Positions 35,258 through 43,456 of a DNA stretch of 64,000 nt are shown in pieces. Below the pieces are notes generated by a model, which saw only the letters and a program-made list of their open reading frames with translations, searched no databases and was not told the DNA's origin. Position 1 is the stretch's first letter, and each line of letters opens with the position of its first letter. Location: the NCBI GenBank assembly GCA_002412925.1, contig DHVZ01000073.1:11553-75552 (forward strand), written 5' to 3'. The translations under genes and the position numbers were made by a program. The DNA comes from Anaerolineales bacterium UBA5195. GTDB taxonomy: Bacteria > Chloroflexota > Anaerolineae > Anaerolineales > Villigracilaceae.

Positions 35258-36265
35258 TTACTTGTGGCCGTTCCCGCTGAATCCTGCTAAAGGGGGCGTC
35301 ACTTGTCCGCCCTCCACCGTAGGAGATTCATCCTGCCAGTTTAGGTCACTCATCATCACGGGCCTATCAGCTGCAGGCCACGTGACGGGCTCCGGGCGGC
35401 TGAAGCGACGGCGGGCAGGCTGGGCGGTTTTCGTTTTCGTCTCAGCCGCAATATTATCCAGGACATTCCCAGAGCGTGCCGCGGCCAAGGCTTCGGCTAC
35501 GCTGATAGTGCCGTCTTCAATTTTGCGCATGTAGATTTTGAGCGCCGCCGATTCAACCTTTTCCTGTGCAAATTGTTCCAGGGTTTTGCGACGCATTTCC
35601 ATATCCAGGTCATGAGCGTGTTGCCGGTCCCTGATAATTCGCTCAGACTCGGCCCGGCTTGACGATAGGGCATAGACTGTCAACAAAACGGAGTACAAAA
35701 CAATCAGGCCGGGGATAATCCTCACTACCCAATACTGCGCCCAGGCGGGCACGGTGACAAACTCGGACATGAAATCGATGGTCGAGGCCACAATCACGCC
35801 GCCGGCAATCCCGGTACCAAAAACGCTGATACCCGCAATACCCATCATGACCAGCATCGTGCCGGCCTGCCAGATATTGCCAGACTCGCGCAAGTAAAAG
35901 AGCCGCTTGCCCAAGGCAAAGGCAAATTCGGTCACAGTCAGAAATGACAAGCCATAGAGCGCAGCCATTAGGATGTGCGGCCCATCTACGTGAAAGAAAA
36001 TCGAACCGTCGGCCAGCACCTTGGGGGACATGCCCATGAATATACCCAGCATGAGCGTGAACAGACCAGAAACAGCCAGAAAGGCGTACAAGAACCAATA
36101 CTCACGCAGCTCATGAGCAAAGGTGTTTGGGCCGTAGTTCTTGCGCCGCTTGCGCGATTTGATCATCTTGTCGGTGAAAGTCTCACGCCCCATAAAGGCA
36201 GAGAGTTCACGGTCAAAGGTTGACTCTTCCTCGGGCATTTCGATTTGTTGCAGATTTTCAGTCAT
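35258..36265 (-). CDS. Element-encoded four-helix membrane protein
   Basis: A 335-residue protein starting at ATG 36265 (GAAAGGA upstream). The N-terminal 70 residues are cytoplasmic and charged. Four membrane helices lie at about 65-90, 105-125, 135-175 and 185-210. A coiled-coil-like segment rich in R/E/Q (about 215-265) and a Pro-rich tail follow. The layout recalls plasmid or ICE proteins linked to replication or transfer at the membrane, but no family is recognised. It is the third cistron of a leftward operon with the SH3 lipoprotein and the 79-residue protein. Confidence 0.8.
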   Translation of the reverse strand: MTENLQQIEMPEEESTFDRELSAFMGRETFTDKMIKSRKRRKNYGPNTFAHELREYWFLYAFLAVSGLFTLMLGIFMGMSPKVLADGSIFFHVDGPHILMAALYGLSFLTVTEFAFALGKRLFYLRESGNIWQAGTMLVMMGIAGISVFGTGIAGGVIVASTIDFMSEFVTVPAWAQYWVVRIIPGLIVLYSVLLTVYALSSSRAESERIIRDRQHAHDLDMEMRRKTLEQFAQEKVESAALKIYMRKIEDGTISVAEALAAARSGNVLDNIAAETKTKTAQPARRRFSRPEPVTWPAADRPVMMSDLNWQDESPTVEGGQVTPPLAGFSGNGHK

Positions 36266-36267
36266 GG

Positions 36268-36507
36268 TTATTTTCCTTTCGTATTGTCTTGAACCCCAAT
36301 CCAAAGATGACTGGGGAGAATTGAGCGAAATGGCTTGACTGTGATCACCCCTATTTTCATTTCGGGCTGGTCAAGCATTTTCGGATTTACCAGGCAGATA
36401 GTGGGTACACATCCGTACTTATGGCGGTAGTAGTCTGCTGCAACAACAACTTTTGCCGTCAGAGTCGTTTTAGGGTCGTTGTCAAACCACATCATGCCAG
36501 TATTCAT
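36268..36507 (-). CDS. 79-residue hypothetical protein of the element
   Basis: A short acidic/basic mixed protein ('FDNDPKTTLTAKVVVAADYY', 'GCVPTICLVNPKML') with alternating beta/alpha character. Its start overlaps the end of the SH3 lipoprotein gene (ATGA), and the membrane protein follows within 3 bp of its stop, so it is translated with them. No family is recognised. Confidence 0.75.
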   Translation of the reverse strand: MNTGMMWFDNDPKTTLTAKVVVAADYYRHKYGCVPTICLVNPKMLDQPEMKIGVITVKPFRSILPSHLWIGVQDNTKGK

Positions 36508-36893
36508 TTTGTCGCCTCACAGGTCACATAAGTCGAATTGATGTACCCTGTCTGGCCGTCAGCGGTCCGCACGCGTGACCAGGTGCCAGGCTCGAGCATT
36601 GCCAGCGCGTTGCCTTCGAGCAGGACCGCAGTCACCGCGCACGTGTGCCCGGCACAGGTACGCAAATTGACATGACCATCAGGCAAGCCAGTGTGTACCA
36701 GGCAGGCAGGGCCCGGGGTAGGCATAGCCGTTTGTGTGGATGTAGGCGAGGCCATCGCCGGCGTAGTGACCAATTCGGGCGAGGCTGCCAGGATCCCGGC
36801 TTGTGGCTGGACTTGTGTAGTCAGACTGCAAGCCAGCAGTGCCCAAGAAAGGGCCAGCAAAGAGAGAATGAGAATGTGTTTCGGTTTGTTCAT
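36504..36893 (-). CDS. SH3-domain lipoprotein of the element
   Basis: A 129-residue exported lipoprotein (start ATG 36893; lipobox LLAC), a Thr/Pro linker and a bacterial SH3 domain ('GHVNLRTCAGHTCAVTAVLL' to 'TGYINSTYV') stabilised by two extra Cys pairs. SH3b domains bind cell-wall peptides. Together with the membrane protein it may alter the host envelope, for example entry exclusion or surface docking (inference). Confidence 0.85.
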   Translation of the reverse strand: MNKPKHILILSLLALSWALLACSLTTQVQPQAGILAASPELVTTPAMASPTSTQTAMPTPGPACLVHTGLPDGHVNLRTCAGHTCAVTAVLLEGNALAMLEPGTWSRVRTADGQTGYINSTYVTCEATK

Positions 36894-36997
36894 GTCACCA
36901 TCCTTATGGAAATTGGGGGTAAAATTTTCTTGACGGTCGACCTGCTCGGGTGCTTGACGCTGAATCACAGGGCAGGCCTGGCCTGTCACCATCCTTA

Positions 36998-37021
36998 CCC
37001 GCCTCGCGTCAACGAGGCGGG
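36998..37021 (-). terminator. Hairpin between two element operons
   Basis: A perfect 9-bp stem CCCGCCTCG/CGAGGCGGG with a 6-nt loop, 7 bp after the stop of the gene at 37028. No clear T run. Confidence 0.55.
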
Positions 37022-37027
37022 TTCGGT

Positions 37028-37369
37028 TTATGGCTTAGGAGAATGCATCCACCCAGGTTTGTGTTCGTCAAGTCTCTTGAGGATTTCAATGACAAGCTCT
37101 TGCCGTTCTTCAACAGATGACATCTCGTAAATTTGACTCCATGTTAGATCCTCAGCGGGCGGCTCTCCGACCAAGGGGGTTGTCGGGGCATGCGCCAAAA
37201 TAGCAATGCAAAAATCTAAAACCGGATCATCGTCAGATAACAACAATATTTGGTTTTTGAGATACTCCAGGCGGTTGGACACGGCCAGGGCTGGTGTTTT
37301 GGTGGTGATGATATCTACCAAAACATTCTCATATTCTTTCCAGGTTAGGACTTTCGTTTTGACTTGCAT
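37028..37369 (-). CDS. 113-residue hypothetical protein of the element
   Basis: A mostly helical, acidic protein ('SSVEERQELVIEILKRLDEH') with no membrane segment. GAAAGGAAA precedes the ATG. It may be a small phage-type regulator or anti-defence protein; nothing in the sequence decides. Confidence 0.7.
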   Translation of the reverse strand: MQVKTKVLTWKEYENVLVDIITTKTPALAVSNRLEYLKNQILLLSDDDPVLDFCIAILAHAPTTPLVGEPPAEDLTWSQIYEMSSVEERQELVIEILKRLDEHKPGWMHSPKP

Positions 37370-37415
37370 ATTATTTTCCTTTCATCGGTTGGGATAGTTG
37401 GCACATGCTCAATTT

Positions 37416-37784
37416 TTACGCATGTGAGCAGGCTGTCTCGAGTACGTGGCGGCTGTACGGGTCCAGTACCCAGCTGGTGACTTCGTGGTTGGCGCGCCGC
37501 TCGGCAATGGCCAGGAGCAGCGACTCAGCCAGCATGTGCTTACAGCCGCCGGTGTAGGCGCGTTTGGCCGCATGGCGATATTGCCAGTCTTTGCAACCAC
37601 AGGTAAAGTAAGTGGGCTGATAAGTGGCCTTTTCGCCTTCGTAGTAGGACTTCGAGAGCAAGATACCCAAGGCCTTGTTGAGCCGTTCGATTTGCTTGAC
37701 ATTGCCGGCTTTGCGGGCAGATGCACGGGCCTTGTTATAGGCTGTGAAAATCTCTGAACGGGTGGGGCGGGCTGGGTTTGTCAT
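37416..37784 (-). CDS. SWIM zinc-finger protein
   Basis: A 122-residue protein with a helical N-terminal half and a SWIM-type zinc finger, 'FTCGC...GGCKHML' (CxC...CxH). SWIM fingers bind DNA or partner proteins and occur in recombination factors and transposases. It is divergent from the HTH gene at 37967, with direct operator-like repeats between. Confidence 0.8.
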   Translation of the reverse strand: MTNPARPTRSEIFTAYNKARASARKAGNVKQIERLNKALGILLSKSYYEGEKATYQPTYFTCGCKDWQYRHAAKRAYTGGCKHMLAESLLLAIAERRANHEVTSWVLDPYSRHVLETACSHA

Positions 37785-37841
37785 GGTCTTTTGTCCTGTT
37801 TTGTTTATCGAGTCAAGGGTTTGGGTGAAACTCCCTGTAGT

Positions 37842-37880
37842 GTAACCTTAGTTACTCATCTAACCCAATTGTAACCCTAG
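37842..37880. promoter_or_regulatory. GTAACCYTAG direct repeats in the divergent control region
   Basis: GTAACCTTAG (37842-37851) and GTAACCCTAG (37871-37880) are repeated 29 bp apart, near three helical turns. They lie between the SWIM gene and the HTH gene, with a candidate -10 TACAAT near 37911. They are probably the operator of the HTH protein at 37967. Related GTAAC motifs recur at 38938-38949, 41034-41160 and 43379-43404. Confidence 0.5.
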
Positions 37881-37966
37881 TGTGTCAATAAGTCAAGCCT
37901 TTTGTGTTACAATAAGGATGTCTAGTTACTCACTCGCAACCAGTAAGGTTTCAAGGATGGTAAAAT

Positions 37967-38230
37967 ATGGACGTGGTCAACAATCGTTTCAGCGTGTTAC
38001 TTGCAGAAAAGCGCATACTAGAAAAACGGACTATTCCCATTTCGGAAATAGCCCGTGATACGGGTATAGCGCGCAAAACTCTATTGGCATGGGCCAACAA
38101 CGCAGTTACCCGCTTCGATGTGCCTGTGATTGACGCTTTGTGCAAATACTTCAGAGTCAAGCCAGGTGACTTGTTTGAGTATATTGACGACTCGGCCGCC
38201 ACTTCTCCGGGTCCCGCTCCAACGCAATAA
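37967..38230 (+). CDS. Small Cro/C1-type HTH regulator
   Basis: An 87-residue protein, the only rightward regulator in the element. Residues about 22-70 form a HTH ('IPISEIARDTGIARKTLLAW', then 'DALCKYFRVKPGDLFEY'), the HTH_26 pattern of plasmid and phage repressors. It is divergent from the leftward operons and close to the repeat array, so it may set the on/off state of the element. A terminator follows at 38290. Confidence 0.88.
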   Translation: MDVVNNRFSVLLAEKRILEKRTIPISEIARDTGIARKTLLAWANNAVTRFDVPVIDALCKYFRVKPGDLFEYIDDSAATSPGPAPTQ

Positions 38231-38289
38231 TCCCCATCCCCTTTGAGCGTGCCAGCAACCCCGCCCCGGTTGGGTTGTTGCGTACCTTG

Positions 38290-38322
38290 CCCGCCTTGAA
38301 TAATCAAGGCGGGCCTTTTCTT
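38290..38322 (+). terminator. Terminator of the HTH gene
   Basis: A perfect 10-bp stem CCCGCCTTGA/TCAAGGCGGG with an ATAA loop, then CCTTTTCTTT. Confidence 0.9.
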
Positions 38323-38622
38323 TGCCTTGGCTTGATCATCATCAGCGTAAGCCGGTCGACCGTTTCCACAGAAACGGGAATAGACTCTCACCGACTTTTC
38401 CCCCAGGGCAATGGGCTGGAATGAAAACCTTGCGAGAGTCTATTTTGACCAGCTCACCCACCGGTGGCCAGGATCCTGGATATCGACTCTCACAGCCTTT
38501 TCAATCAGCGCGCCGGCGCAAGATGACCTACCGTTTCCACAGAAACGGGGAATAGACTCTCACCCACTTTCCCCCCCAGGACGGCAGGCTGGCAAGACTT
38601 TCGGGCAAAAAATTGGCCGGAT

Positions 38623-38659
38623 AAATAGAACATTTATTGCAGCAACAAATGTTCTATTT
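38623..38659. repeat. Long near-perfect palindrome within the array
   Basis: Arms of 18 bp (38623-38640 and 38642-38659) around a single central base with one mismatch, followed by TT. Each arm holds GAACATTTRTTGC. It is capable of cruciform extrusion. It could be a single-strand origin, a terminator or an operator. Confidence 0.75.
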
Positions 38660-39117
38660 TTGTCCAGAAATAAAAACTCGCAGGCAAACGGGCAAGGCGG
38701 CGGGCCTGGGCGAAAACCTTGCGAGAGTCTATTTTGACCATCCCCGGCGGCGACACCAGGCAGCGGGGAAACCCGCCCCGGCTTTGGGTCGCCGTAGACT
38801 CTCACGACCTTTCCCCCCAGGGCGGCGACACCAGCCCGTGGCGCGCTGGCCGGGATAGACTCTCACAACCTTTTCTCCGCCAGGGCCGGCAGGTGATCGC
38901 TCCCATGTCTAAAAATGGTTCCCTCGAGGGAAAACATGTTACCGGTAACACGATTTTCCCCACCAAACACAAATCCACAGGTAAACGGGCAAGGCGGCGG
39001 GCCTGTGCGAAAACCTTGCGAGAGTCTATTTTGACCTGGTCACCCACCGGTGACCAGGATCCTGGATATCGACTCTCACAGCCTTTTCAATCAGCACACC
39101 TGGGTGTGGCGAGCTGC

Positions 39118-39441
39118 TCAGGACTCTTTTCCACCCTTCGCAATTCGCCTTTGCCTGACCAAAGATTCCAGCTGCTGCCCAGAAAGTTTATAGGGTCGTT
39201 TAGCCCCACAGTGACTGCATAACACATTCCCGTCCGCAATTCTGGCCGCCACAAGCTGATGCACATCAGCTTGTGGCGGCCAGTCCTTATGTGGCACAGC
39301 CCAACGCAAGACATTTAGATAGTCAATCCCTTCTTCATTAGACTCAACAAACCCCAACACGAATTTACACACCTTGCAAAGAAACGGCTTAGGTACACAC
39401 TCGCTCAACTGCACCTCCTTGTACTGCCAAATGCCAGGCAC
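39118..39441 (-). CDS. Small zinc-ribbon-like protein
   Basis: A 107-residue protein with two CxxC pairs (CKVC near residue 22 and CSHC near residue 75) and a basic C-terminus ('LESLVRQRRIAKGGKES'). It is the only convincing gene inside the repeat array. Paired CxxC knuckles suggest nucleic-acid or protein binding. Being embedded between array modules, it may be a cargo gene or an array-binding factor (inference). Confidence 0.6.
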   Translation of the reverse strand: MPGIWQYKEVQLSECVPKPFLCKVCKFVLGFVESNEEGIDYLNVLRWAVPHKDWPPQADVHQLVAARIADGNVLCSHCGAKRPYKLSGQQLESLVRQRRIAKGGKES

Positions 39442-39982
39442 TCATCTTTGACAGTTGCGAGGATTGTATAACCGTTTTTCTTGAGGAGCAAGCCATAGGT
39501 TGAGAGTCTATTGGAACAGCTCACCTACCAGGTGGTCAGGATCCTGAATGTCGACTCTCGCAGCCTTTTCAATCGGCGCGCCGGCGCAAGATGACCTACC
39601 GTTTCCACAGAAACGGGTAATAGACTCTCACCCACTTTTCAACCGCGGCCAGCCAAAAGCGGTCAAATCTCATGGTCAAAATAGCTTTTTTTCTGGGGAA
39701 AAATGTATTGACCAGATTCTCCACATTGGGAATGTTTTTCGCGCGGATGACCATGCGCGTTCTACATTTCCAAATCTCAAAACTTTTTCAGGGGGCGTAT
39801 CCCTTAAGTGGAGTTGATAGTAAAACTCTGACCAGGAACCGACTCTCACGCACTTCCCCACCAGGTCCCGGCACGCTGGCCAGGCCTGCCCGGTCGCTCA
39901 TCCCCAGCAGAATAAGAATATCTCCGCTTCGATCGGGGACTCTTGTACGCAAATGATACCTGTACGTTCTACAATCCAAACT

Positions 39983-41008
39983 CTAAACTTTTTTCTTGGG
40001 GGCATTCAGTTTCTGCCCCAGAAAGTCAAACAAGTATCCTGCCTGTAACATTCGGTTTGCATCCCACTTCACCCCATCAAGTTGGGGGCTTTGCAACAAG
40101 GACATGGCAGCCGGTCCGCTCAGGGCCGAGAGCGCACGTGCTCTTTCAGGATCATCCAACCAGGTCAGCACGTGCCGATATCGGGCAAAGAGCGCGCGCA
40201 AGACTTCCGGGCGCCCGCCCCCCTCGCTGCCTATCGACACCACCGAGACACCAGATAATTGACACTGCCAGATTGAAAGCGCGTTCAGTTCCCCCTCGAC
40301 CAGGCAAAGGGTCAAATTAGACTCGAGGGCATAGGCCAGGCCATACAAAACAAAAACACTTCCGGGCCGGGCAGTGTAACGCAGACCTGCAGGATCCTCG
40401 CCAATAAAGCGGTACTTGACGGCCGTCACCACATCCGCCCCACCCTCAGTATCCCACCAAGGCAAAGAGATTGCCAGGCGTCGCCGTTTGACCTTCGGGT
40501 CATAGATATGAGCAGCTCCAATGTTATGCGCGTGCCAGGTCTCAGGCAGCAATCCACGCCGGGTAAGATATTCGCGCGCCGGCTGCCCATCGGCATGACA
40601 GAGCAGCCTGTCAGAGTTGATCCCCACATCCCGCCAGGTCTCACGCTGCCAGGTGGAATCAGGTAGTGTTATGGCTGGCTTGTGGACCGGCATGGGAGCG
40701 GGAACAGCGCTCGAGCCATACCGTAATTCCCCTCCCAGAGTTTGCAAGGCAGTCTTGAAGTCGACTCCGTCGCGAGCCTGTACAAAGGCAATCACATCAC
40801 TTCCGTGCTGGTTGCACTCGTTGCGAGTAAAACACTTGAAGTGCTGTATGCCGTCTTTTCCCACAAAGACAGTAAAGGCCGTGGGGTTATCACCTTGGTG
40901 TAACGGGCAGGCGCTTTGCCACACTCGGCCAGCTTTGTGGAATTGTGCCCCGGCTCTTTCTGCCAGGGTAATTAGATTCGTGGTTTGTTTGATGGTTTGA
41001 GCGTCCAT
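39983..41008 (-). CDS. DnaG-like primase with CHC2 zinc finger and Toprim domain
   Basis: A 341-residue protein. The N-terminal zinc finger is a CHC2 variant ('CPLHQGDN...HFKCFTRNECNQHG'). A linker follows, then a Toprim-like core with the acidic Glu in 'LCLVEGELNALSIW' and an acidic 'LTWLDDPERA'. It lacks the DnaG C-terminal helicase-binding domain and is about half the chromosomal size, like phage and plasmid primases. It lies right beside the repeat array, as expected for origin-proximal initiation. Confidence 0.88.
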   Translation of the reverse strand: MDAQTIKQTTNLITLAERAGAQFHKAGRVWQSACPLHQGDNPTAFTVFVGKDGIQHFKCFTRNECNQHGSDVIAFVQARDGVDFKTALQTLGGELRYGSSAVPAPMPVHKPAITLPDSTWQRETWRDVGINSDRLLCHADGQPAREYLTRRGLLPETWHAHNIGAAHIYDPKVKRRRLAISLPWWDTEGGADVVTAVKYRFIGEDPAGLRYTARPGSVFVLYGLAYALESNLTLCLVEGELNALSIWQCQLSGVSVVSIGSEGGGRPEVLRALFARYRHVLTWLDDPERARALSALSGPAAMSLLQSPQLDGVKWDANRMLQAGYLFDFLGQKLNAPKKKV

Positions 41009-41137
41009 ATCTCAAATTCCGTTACGATTATGGTGTAACATCTGGCCTTTTAACATGACCAGACGTAACACCTTGAGAAGTGCCGGCATGCAATTCAGAC
41101 CGTAACACTTCGATGGCATCATGTTAGATTGTCTGAC

Positions 41138-41180
41138 AAAAAACCCGTAACACGTAACATGTAGCAATCCTGCTACGGGT
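41138..41180 (-). terminator. Terminator of the DUF3987 gene
   Basis: On the minus strand ACCCGTAGCA pairs with TGTTACGGGT and is followed by TTTTTT. It lies 18 bp after the stop at 41198. The 190-bp spacer to the primase also holds several GTAACA repeats (41034-41160). Confidence 0.75.
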
Positions 41181-41197
41181 TTATATCCTCTCTTTTT

Positions 41198-42664
41198 TTA
41201 TTTATTAGAGATAAAGAGTCGGGTGGTGCCTGGCCCGCGCTGGCCTTTGGCAGCCTTTTCGATGATCACCCCATCTTTGATGAGTTGCTCTACAATGCGT
41301 TCGAGCCGGTCCCGTTGCCCACCTGCAGTCATGTGCATATCCTGGGAGAGTTCCCGCCGTGAGTTCCGTTTACCTGCCTTCACCCTGGAAAGCACTTTAT
41401 CTGCAATCTCCTGGTCTTCATCGGCCAGGGGTTGGCTTGCATCGTCAATCAACCGGTGTAGGCTTGCCCGGTATGCCTCGGTCATCATTTGAGCCCGGGC
41501 CCAGTGCTCAGGGCGGATGGTAAGCGGATTCCCTTCGGCCATGCTGGCCCAGTCAGAAGCAGCCAGGAGGGTGGCTATCTTGATTGCAGTTGTAGCCAGG
41601 CGCCCATAACAGGCATAAAGCTTTTCAGGAACGGCACGTTTACTGAGCAGCTGCCAGATACCCTCATGATAGGTGTCCCACTTCCTAAAAACAGATATGG
41701 GTACATCGGCCTGTAAAGCCGGCGGAGATTGCACGACTCCAGGCCCGCTATCTTTGGGCATGGGTAGGTAGGTAAAAGCAAGGGTATTCAAATGCTTTGC
41801 CAGTTCAGGAGGCGTTTCAATGGCCGTATCGCTGTAAAAAGCTCGTATTGGAGGCGTGTCAGGAGTCACGAACAAGAAACGGGCAAAGAGTCCATCTCCC
41901 CAAAGTTCCTGTGTCTTTAAGTGGGTCCGCATAGCCGCTGGGGTGGTGGGTCCACAAATGGTCAGGTATGAAAAGCGGACCGTCTCACGCCCCCGGCCTA
42001 TGGTGGCCGCGGTCAGCTTTTCAGGGCAGTTGTAGAGTCGCAAAATCAAGGAGAGCAGGTCGGCGGTGTGCCTCTGCTTGAACAGGTCGAGCAAGCTGGC
42101 TGCCTCATCCATCCACCAGGCGCGTTGAGCTGCAAACCGCCGTTCTTTCTGCCAGTCGTCCTTATCATCCTGACTCCAGTCGCCAAAGGTCGGCGGAGTC
42201 CGGTGCGATAATTCAGTTACCAGGCTCTGGGGAGTCACGCCGGCGGGCAGGGTAAGGTAATTCAGACCTGACATTCTAAGGACATCATCAACCACATCAA
42301 GCCCGGTGGTTTTGGCGTAAAGGGTCGATTGTGCAACAAGTAGCATATAAAGGTTAGGGTAAATCACATGCTTACCTGCCCGAATGTACGCGCGCCTTGC
42401 AGTTGCCGTGGACAGTAGACCCAGAGCAAAGGATTCGTGAAAAATCCCCGGTGTCATTGGCGAGGCCTTCGTAGCAAAATTGACGTAGTCATTTACCCAG
42501 GTTCCTGCCGACTCCGCCCGTTTTATCTCAGGGTCGGTTAGCATGGCCTGGCGGGGCAACTCAGGGACATTGGCAAAGAAGGGAAAAACATCCCCATCGT
42601 CACTGTCAGCAGGATCGAGACTTTCTACAACCTTGGACTTTTCGAGCAGTTCTGCGAGCATCAT
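41198..42664 (-). CDS. DUF3987/YfjI-like putative helicase
   Basis: A 488-residue protein. ATG 42664 (or 42661) follows GAGGTGAC. The central domain matches DUF3987: a P-loop-like 'AQSTLYAKTTGL' (its canonical Gly-Lys is altered) and an acidic 'WWMDEAASLLDLF' like a Walker B. A C-terminal winged helix ('SRRELSQDMHMTAGGQRDRL') follows. DUF3987 proteins are usually found beside primases in prophages and ICEs and probably unwind or load at the origin. The altered P-loop is worth noting. Confidence 0.85.
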   Translation of the reverse strand: MMLAELLEKSKVVESLDPADSDDGDVFPFFANVPELPRQAMLTDPEIKRAESAGTWVNDYVNFATKASPMTPGIFHESFALGLLSTATARRAYIRAGKHVIYPNLYMLLVAQSTLYAKTTGLDVVDDVLRMSGLNYLTLPAGVTPQSLVTELSHRTPPTFGDWSQDDKDDWQKERRFAAQRAWWMDEAASLLDLFKQRHTADLLSLILRLYNCPEKLTAATIGRGRETVRFSYLTICGPTTPAAMRTHLKTQELWGDGLFARFLFVTPDTPPIRAFYSDTAIETPPELAKHLNTLAFTYLPMPKDSGPGVVQSPPALQADVPISVFRKWDTYHEGIWQLLSKRAVPEKLYACYGRLATTAIKIATLLAASDWASMAEGNPLTIRPEHWARAQMMTEAYRASLHRLIDDASQPLADEDQEIADKVLSRVKAGKRNSRRELSQDMHMTAGGQRDRLERIVEQLIKDGVIIEKAAKGQRGPGTTRLFISNK

Positions 42665-42665
42665 G

Positions 42666-43085
42666 TCACCTCGAGAATAGGGATAATTGGGCCGCACTGG
42701 GCGGGGTGGGTTTGGGATCATCTTTCTTGGGCGAGACTCCCGCCTTCCGTGGTCCCTTGTATTCCCAAGCGGAAAGGGGCAGGTATATTTGCTCCCCGTA
42801 GCCACGGTTAAAGCGAGTGCCTTGTTTCCAGATAAGCGAAATCGGAGCGCAGTAGCGCGCGCCCGATTCCAAGGCTTTCACTTCTACCTTTACGGCATTG
42901 CTTCGCTCGGCATCTTTGAGCGATTTGATATCAAAGGCAATAGCAGGGGGACTGGTGAGGAAGTGAGCAGCCTTCAGAGTCTTGTGAAACGTGTCACCTG
43001 ATACGCTGCCAATCCTATGACCGGTTTCCGAATAAATCGGGATTGACTTTCGAGAGCGGGAACGGTTAAAATTCTTGCGCATCAT
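42666..43085 (-). CDS. 139-residue hypothetical protein of the element
   Basis: It starts at ATG 43085. A strongly basic N-terminus ('MMRKNFNRSRSRKS') leads to a mixed alpha/beta body with 'CAPISLIWKQGTRFNRGYGE' and a Pro-rich tail ending 'QLSLFSR', which resembles a sliding-clamp-binding peptide (QLSLF). It is translationally coupled to the DUF3987 gene (stop 42666, start 42664). A replication accessory role is plausible. Confidence 0.75.
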   Translation of the reverse strand: MMRKNFNRSRSRKSIPIYSETGHRIGSVSGDTFHKTLKAAHFLTSPPAIAFDIKSLKDAERSNAVKVEVKALESGARYCAPISLIWKQGTRFNRGYGEQIYLPLSAWEYKGPRKAGVSPKKDDPKPTPPSAAQLSLFSR

Positions 43086-43135
43086 ATGCTCCTTTCGTAT
43101 TGAACGCGCCGCCCGTCGCCACGGGCGGAACGCGT

Positions 43136-43354
43136 TTAAGTAGGTTGGGTTTGAGTGTTGTCCCTGGCCGGGGAGGGGGAGAGAGTCTCTGCCGGCACTT
43201 CTGGACAATCGTCAGCAGGTAATAGACCATGTCTCTGCAACTCCTTCCGAAGGATAAAAACCGCCTGGGAACGACTGTCACGACATTCTCGCTCAGCCAG
43301 GGTATAGAGAGCTTCAAGTTCACTTTCTTGAACAATCAAGGTTAGTCTTGCCAT
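43136..43354 (-). CDS. Small ribbon-helix-helix-like protein
   Basis: A 72-residue protein with a beta strand 'RLTLIVQESELEALYTLA' and two helices including 'RSQAVFILRKELQRHG', the MetJ/CopG ribbon-helix-helix pattern, then a Ser/Pro tail. GGAGG precedes the ATG. It is the first gene of the replication operon, downstream of the phased AAATCA array. It is probably a DNA-binding copy-number or partition factor. Confidence 0.75.
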   Translation of the reverse strand: MARLTLIVQESELEALYTLAERECRDSRSQAVFILRKELQRHGLLPADDCPEVPAETLSPSPARDNTQTQPT

Positions 43355-43378
43355 TTATCAGCCTCCAGGAATCAAAAC

Positions 43379-43404
43379 GCCGGGTTACAGAATCGTAACC
43401 CGGC
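43379..43404 (-). promoter_or_regulatory. GTAACCC hairpin in the replication-operon leader
   Basis: A perfect 10-bp stem GCCGGGTTAC/GTAACCCGGC with a 6-nt loop. It sits between the candidate -10 and the start of the small RHH gene, and carries the GTAACC motif of the 37842 operator in both arms. It may be an operator or an attenuating stem. Confidence 0.5.
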
Positions 43405-43408
43405 GGGC

Positions 43409-43456
43409 AAATCATCTAAAAATCAGTGTAAATCAAACAGAAATCAAGTTAAATCA
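43409..43456 (-). promoter_or_regulatory. Phased AAATCA array upstream of the replication operon
   Basis: AAATCA occurs at 43409, 43420, 43430, 43441 and 43451, with spacings 11, 10, 11, 10 bp, so all sites face one side of the helix. On the minus strand a promoter-like TTTAGA - 17 bp - TACGAT lies at the proximal end and overlaps the first sites. The same array recurs upstream of the right integrase. Confidence 0.75.

Larger units (their letters stand above)
38381..39849. repeat. 13-copy TMGACTCTCAC repeat array (candidate origin or partition site)
   Basis: Core starts: direct at 38381, 38483, 38553, 38795, 38856, 39069, 39551, 39621, 39839; inverted at 38432, 38721, 39018, 39500. The extended consensus is TMGACTCTCACNRCCTTTTC. 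Geometry is conserved: inverted to direct is 51 bp at 38432/38483, 39018/39069 and 39500/39551, with the next direct copy 70 bp on in two modules. Between the pairs lie small dyads around AGGATCCTG. CCGTTTCCACAGAAACGGG hairpins precede three copies. A 57-bp stretch (38682-38739) recurs at 38979-39036. Largely non-coding and next to the primase gene. Confidence 0.85.

Noticed and set aside
38319..39222. Plus-strand reading frames across the repeat array
   Set aside because: They are built of the repeats themselves (Arg/Pro/His-rich shadows) with no ribosome sites, and they overlap in several frames.
38381..39849. The repeat array as a CRISPR
   Set aside because: Repeat cores are only 11-20 bp, occur in both orientations, have very uneven spacing and no cas genes nearby.
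38381..39849. The array as an integron attC cassette set
   Set aside because: No conserved cassette ORFs between units, no attC core triplets at unit ends, and neither recombinase has an obvious integron-integrase insert.
43066..43335. An 89-codon minus-strand frame overlapping the small RHH gene
   Set aside because: It runs in another frame through the RHH gene, which has the better ribosome site and a clear fold pattern.
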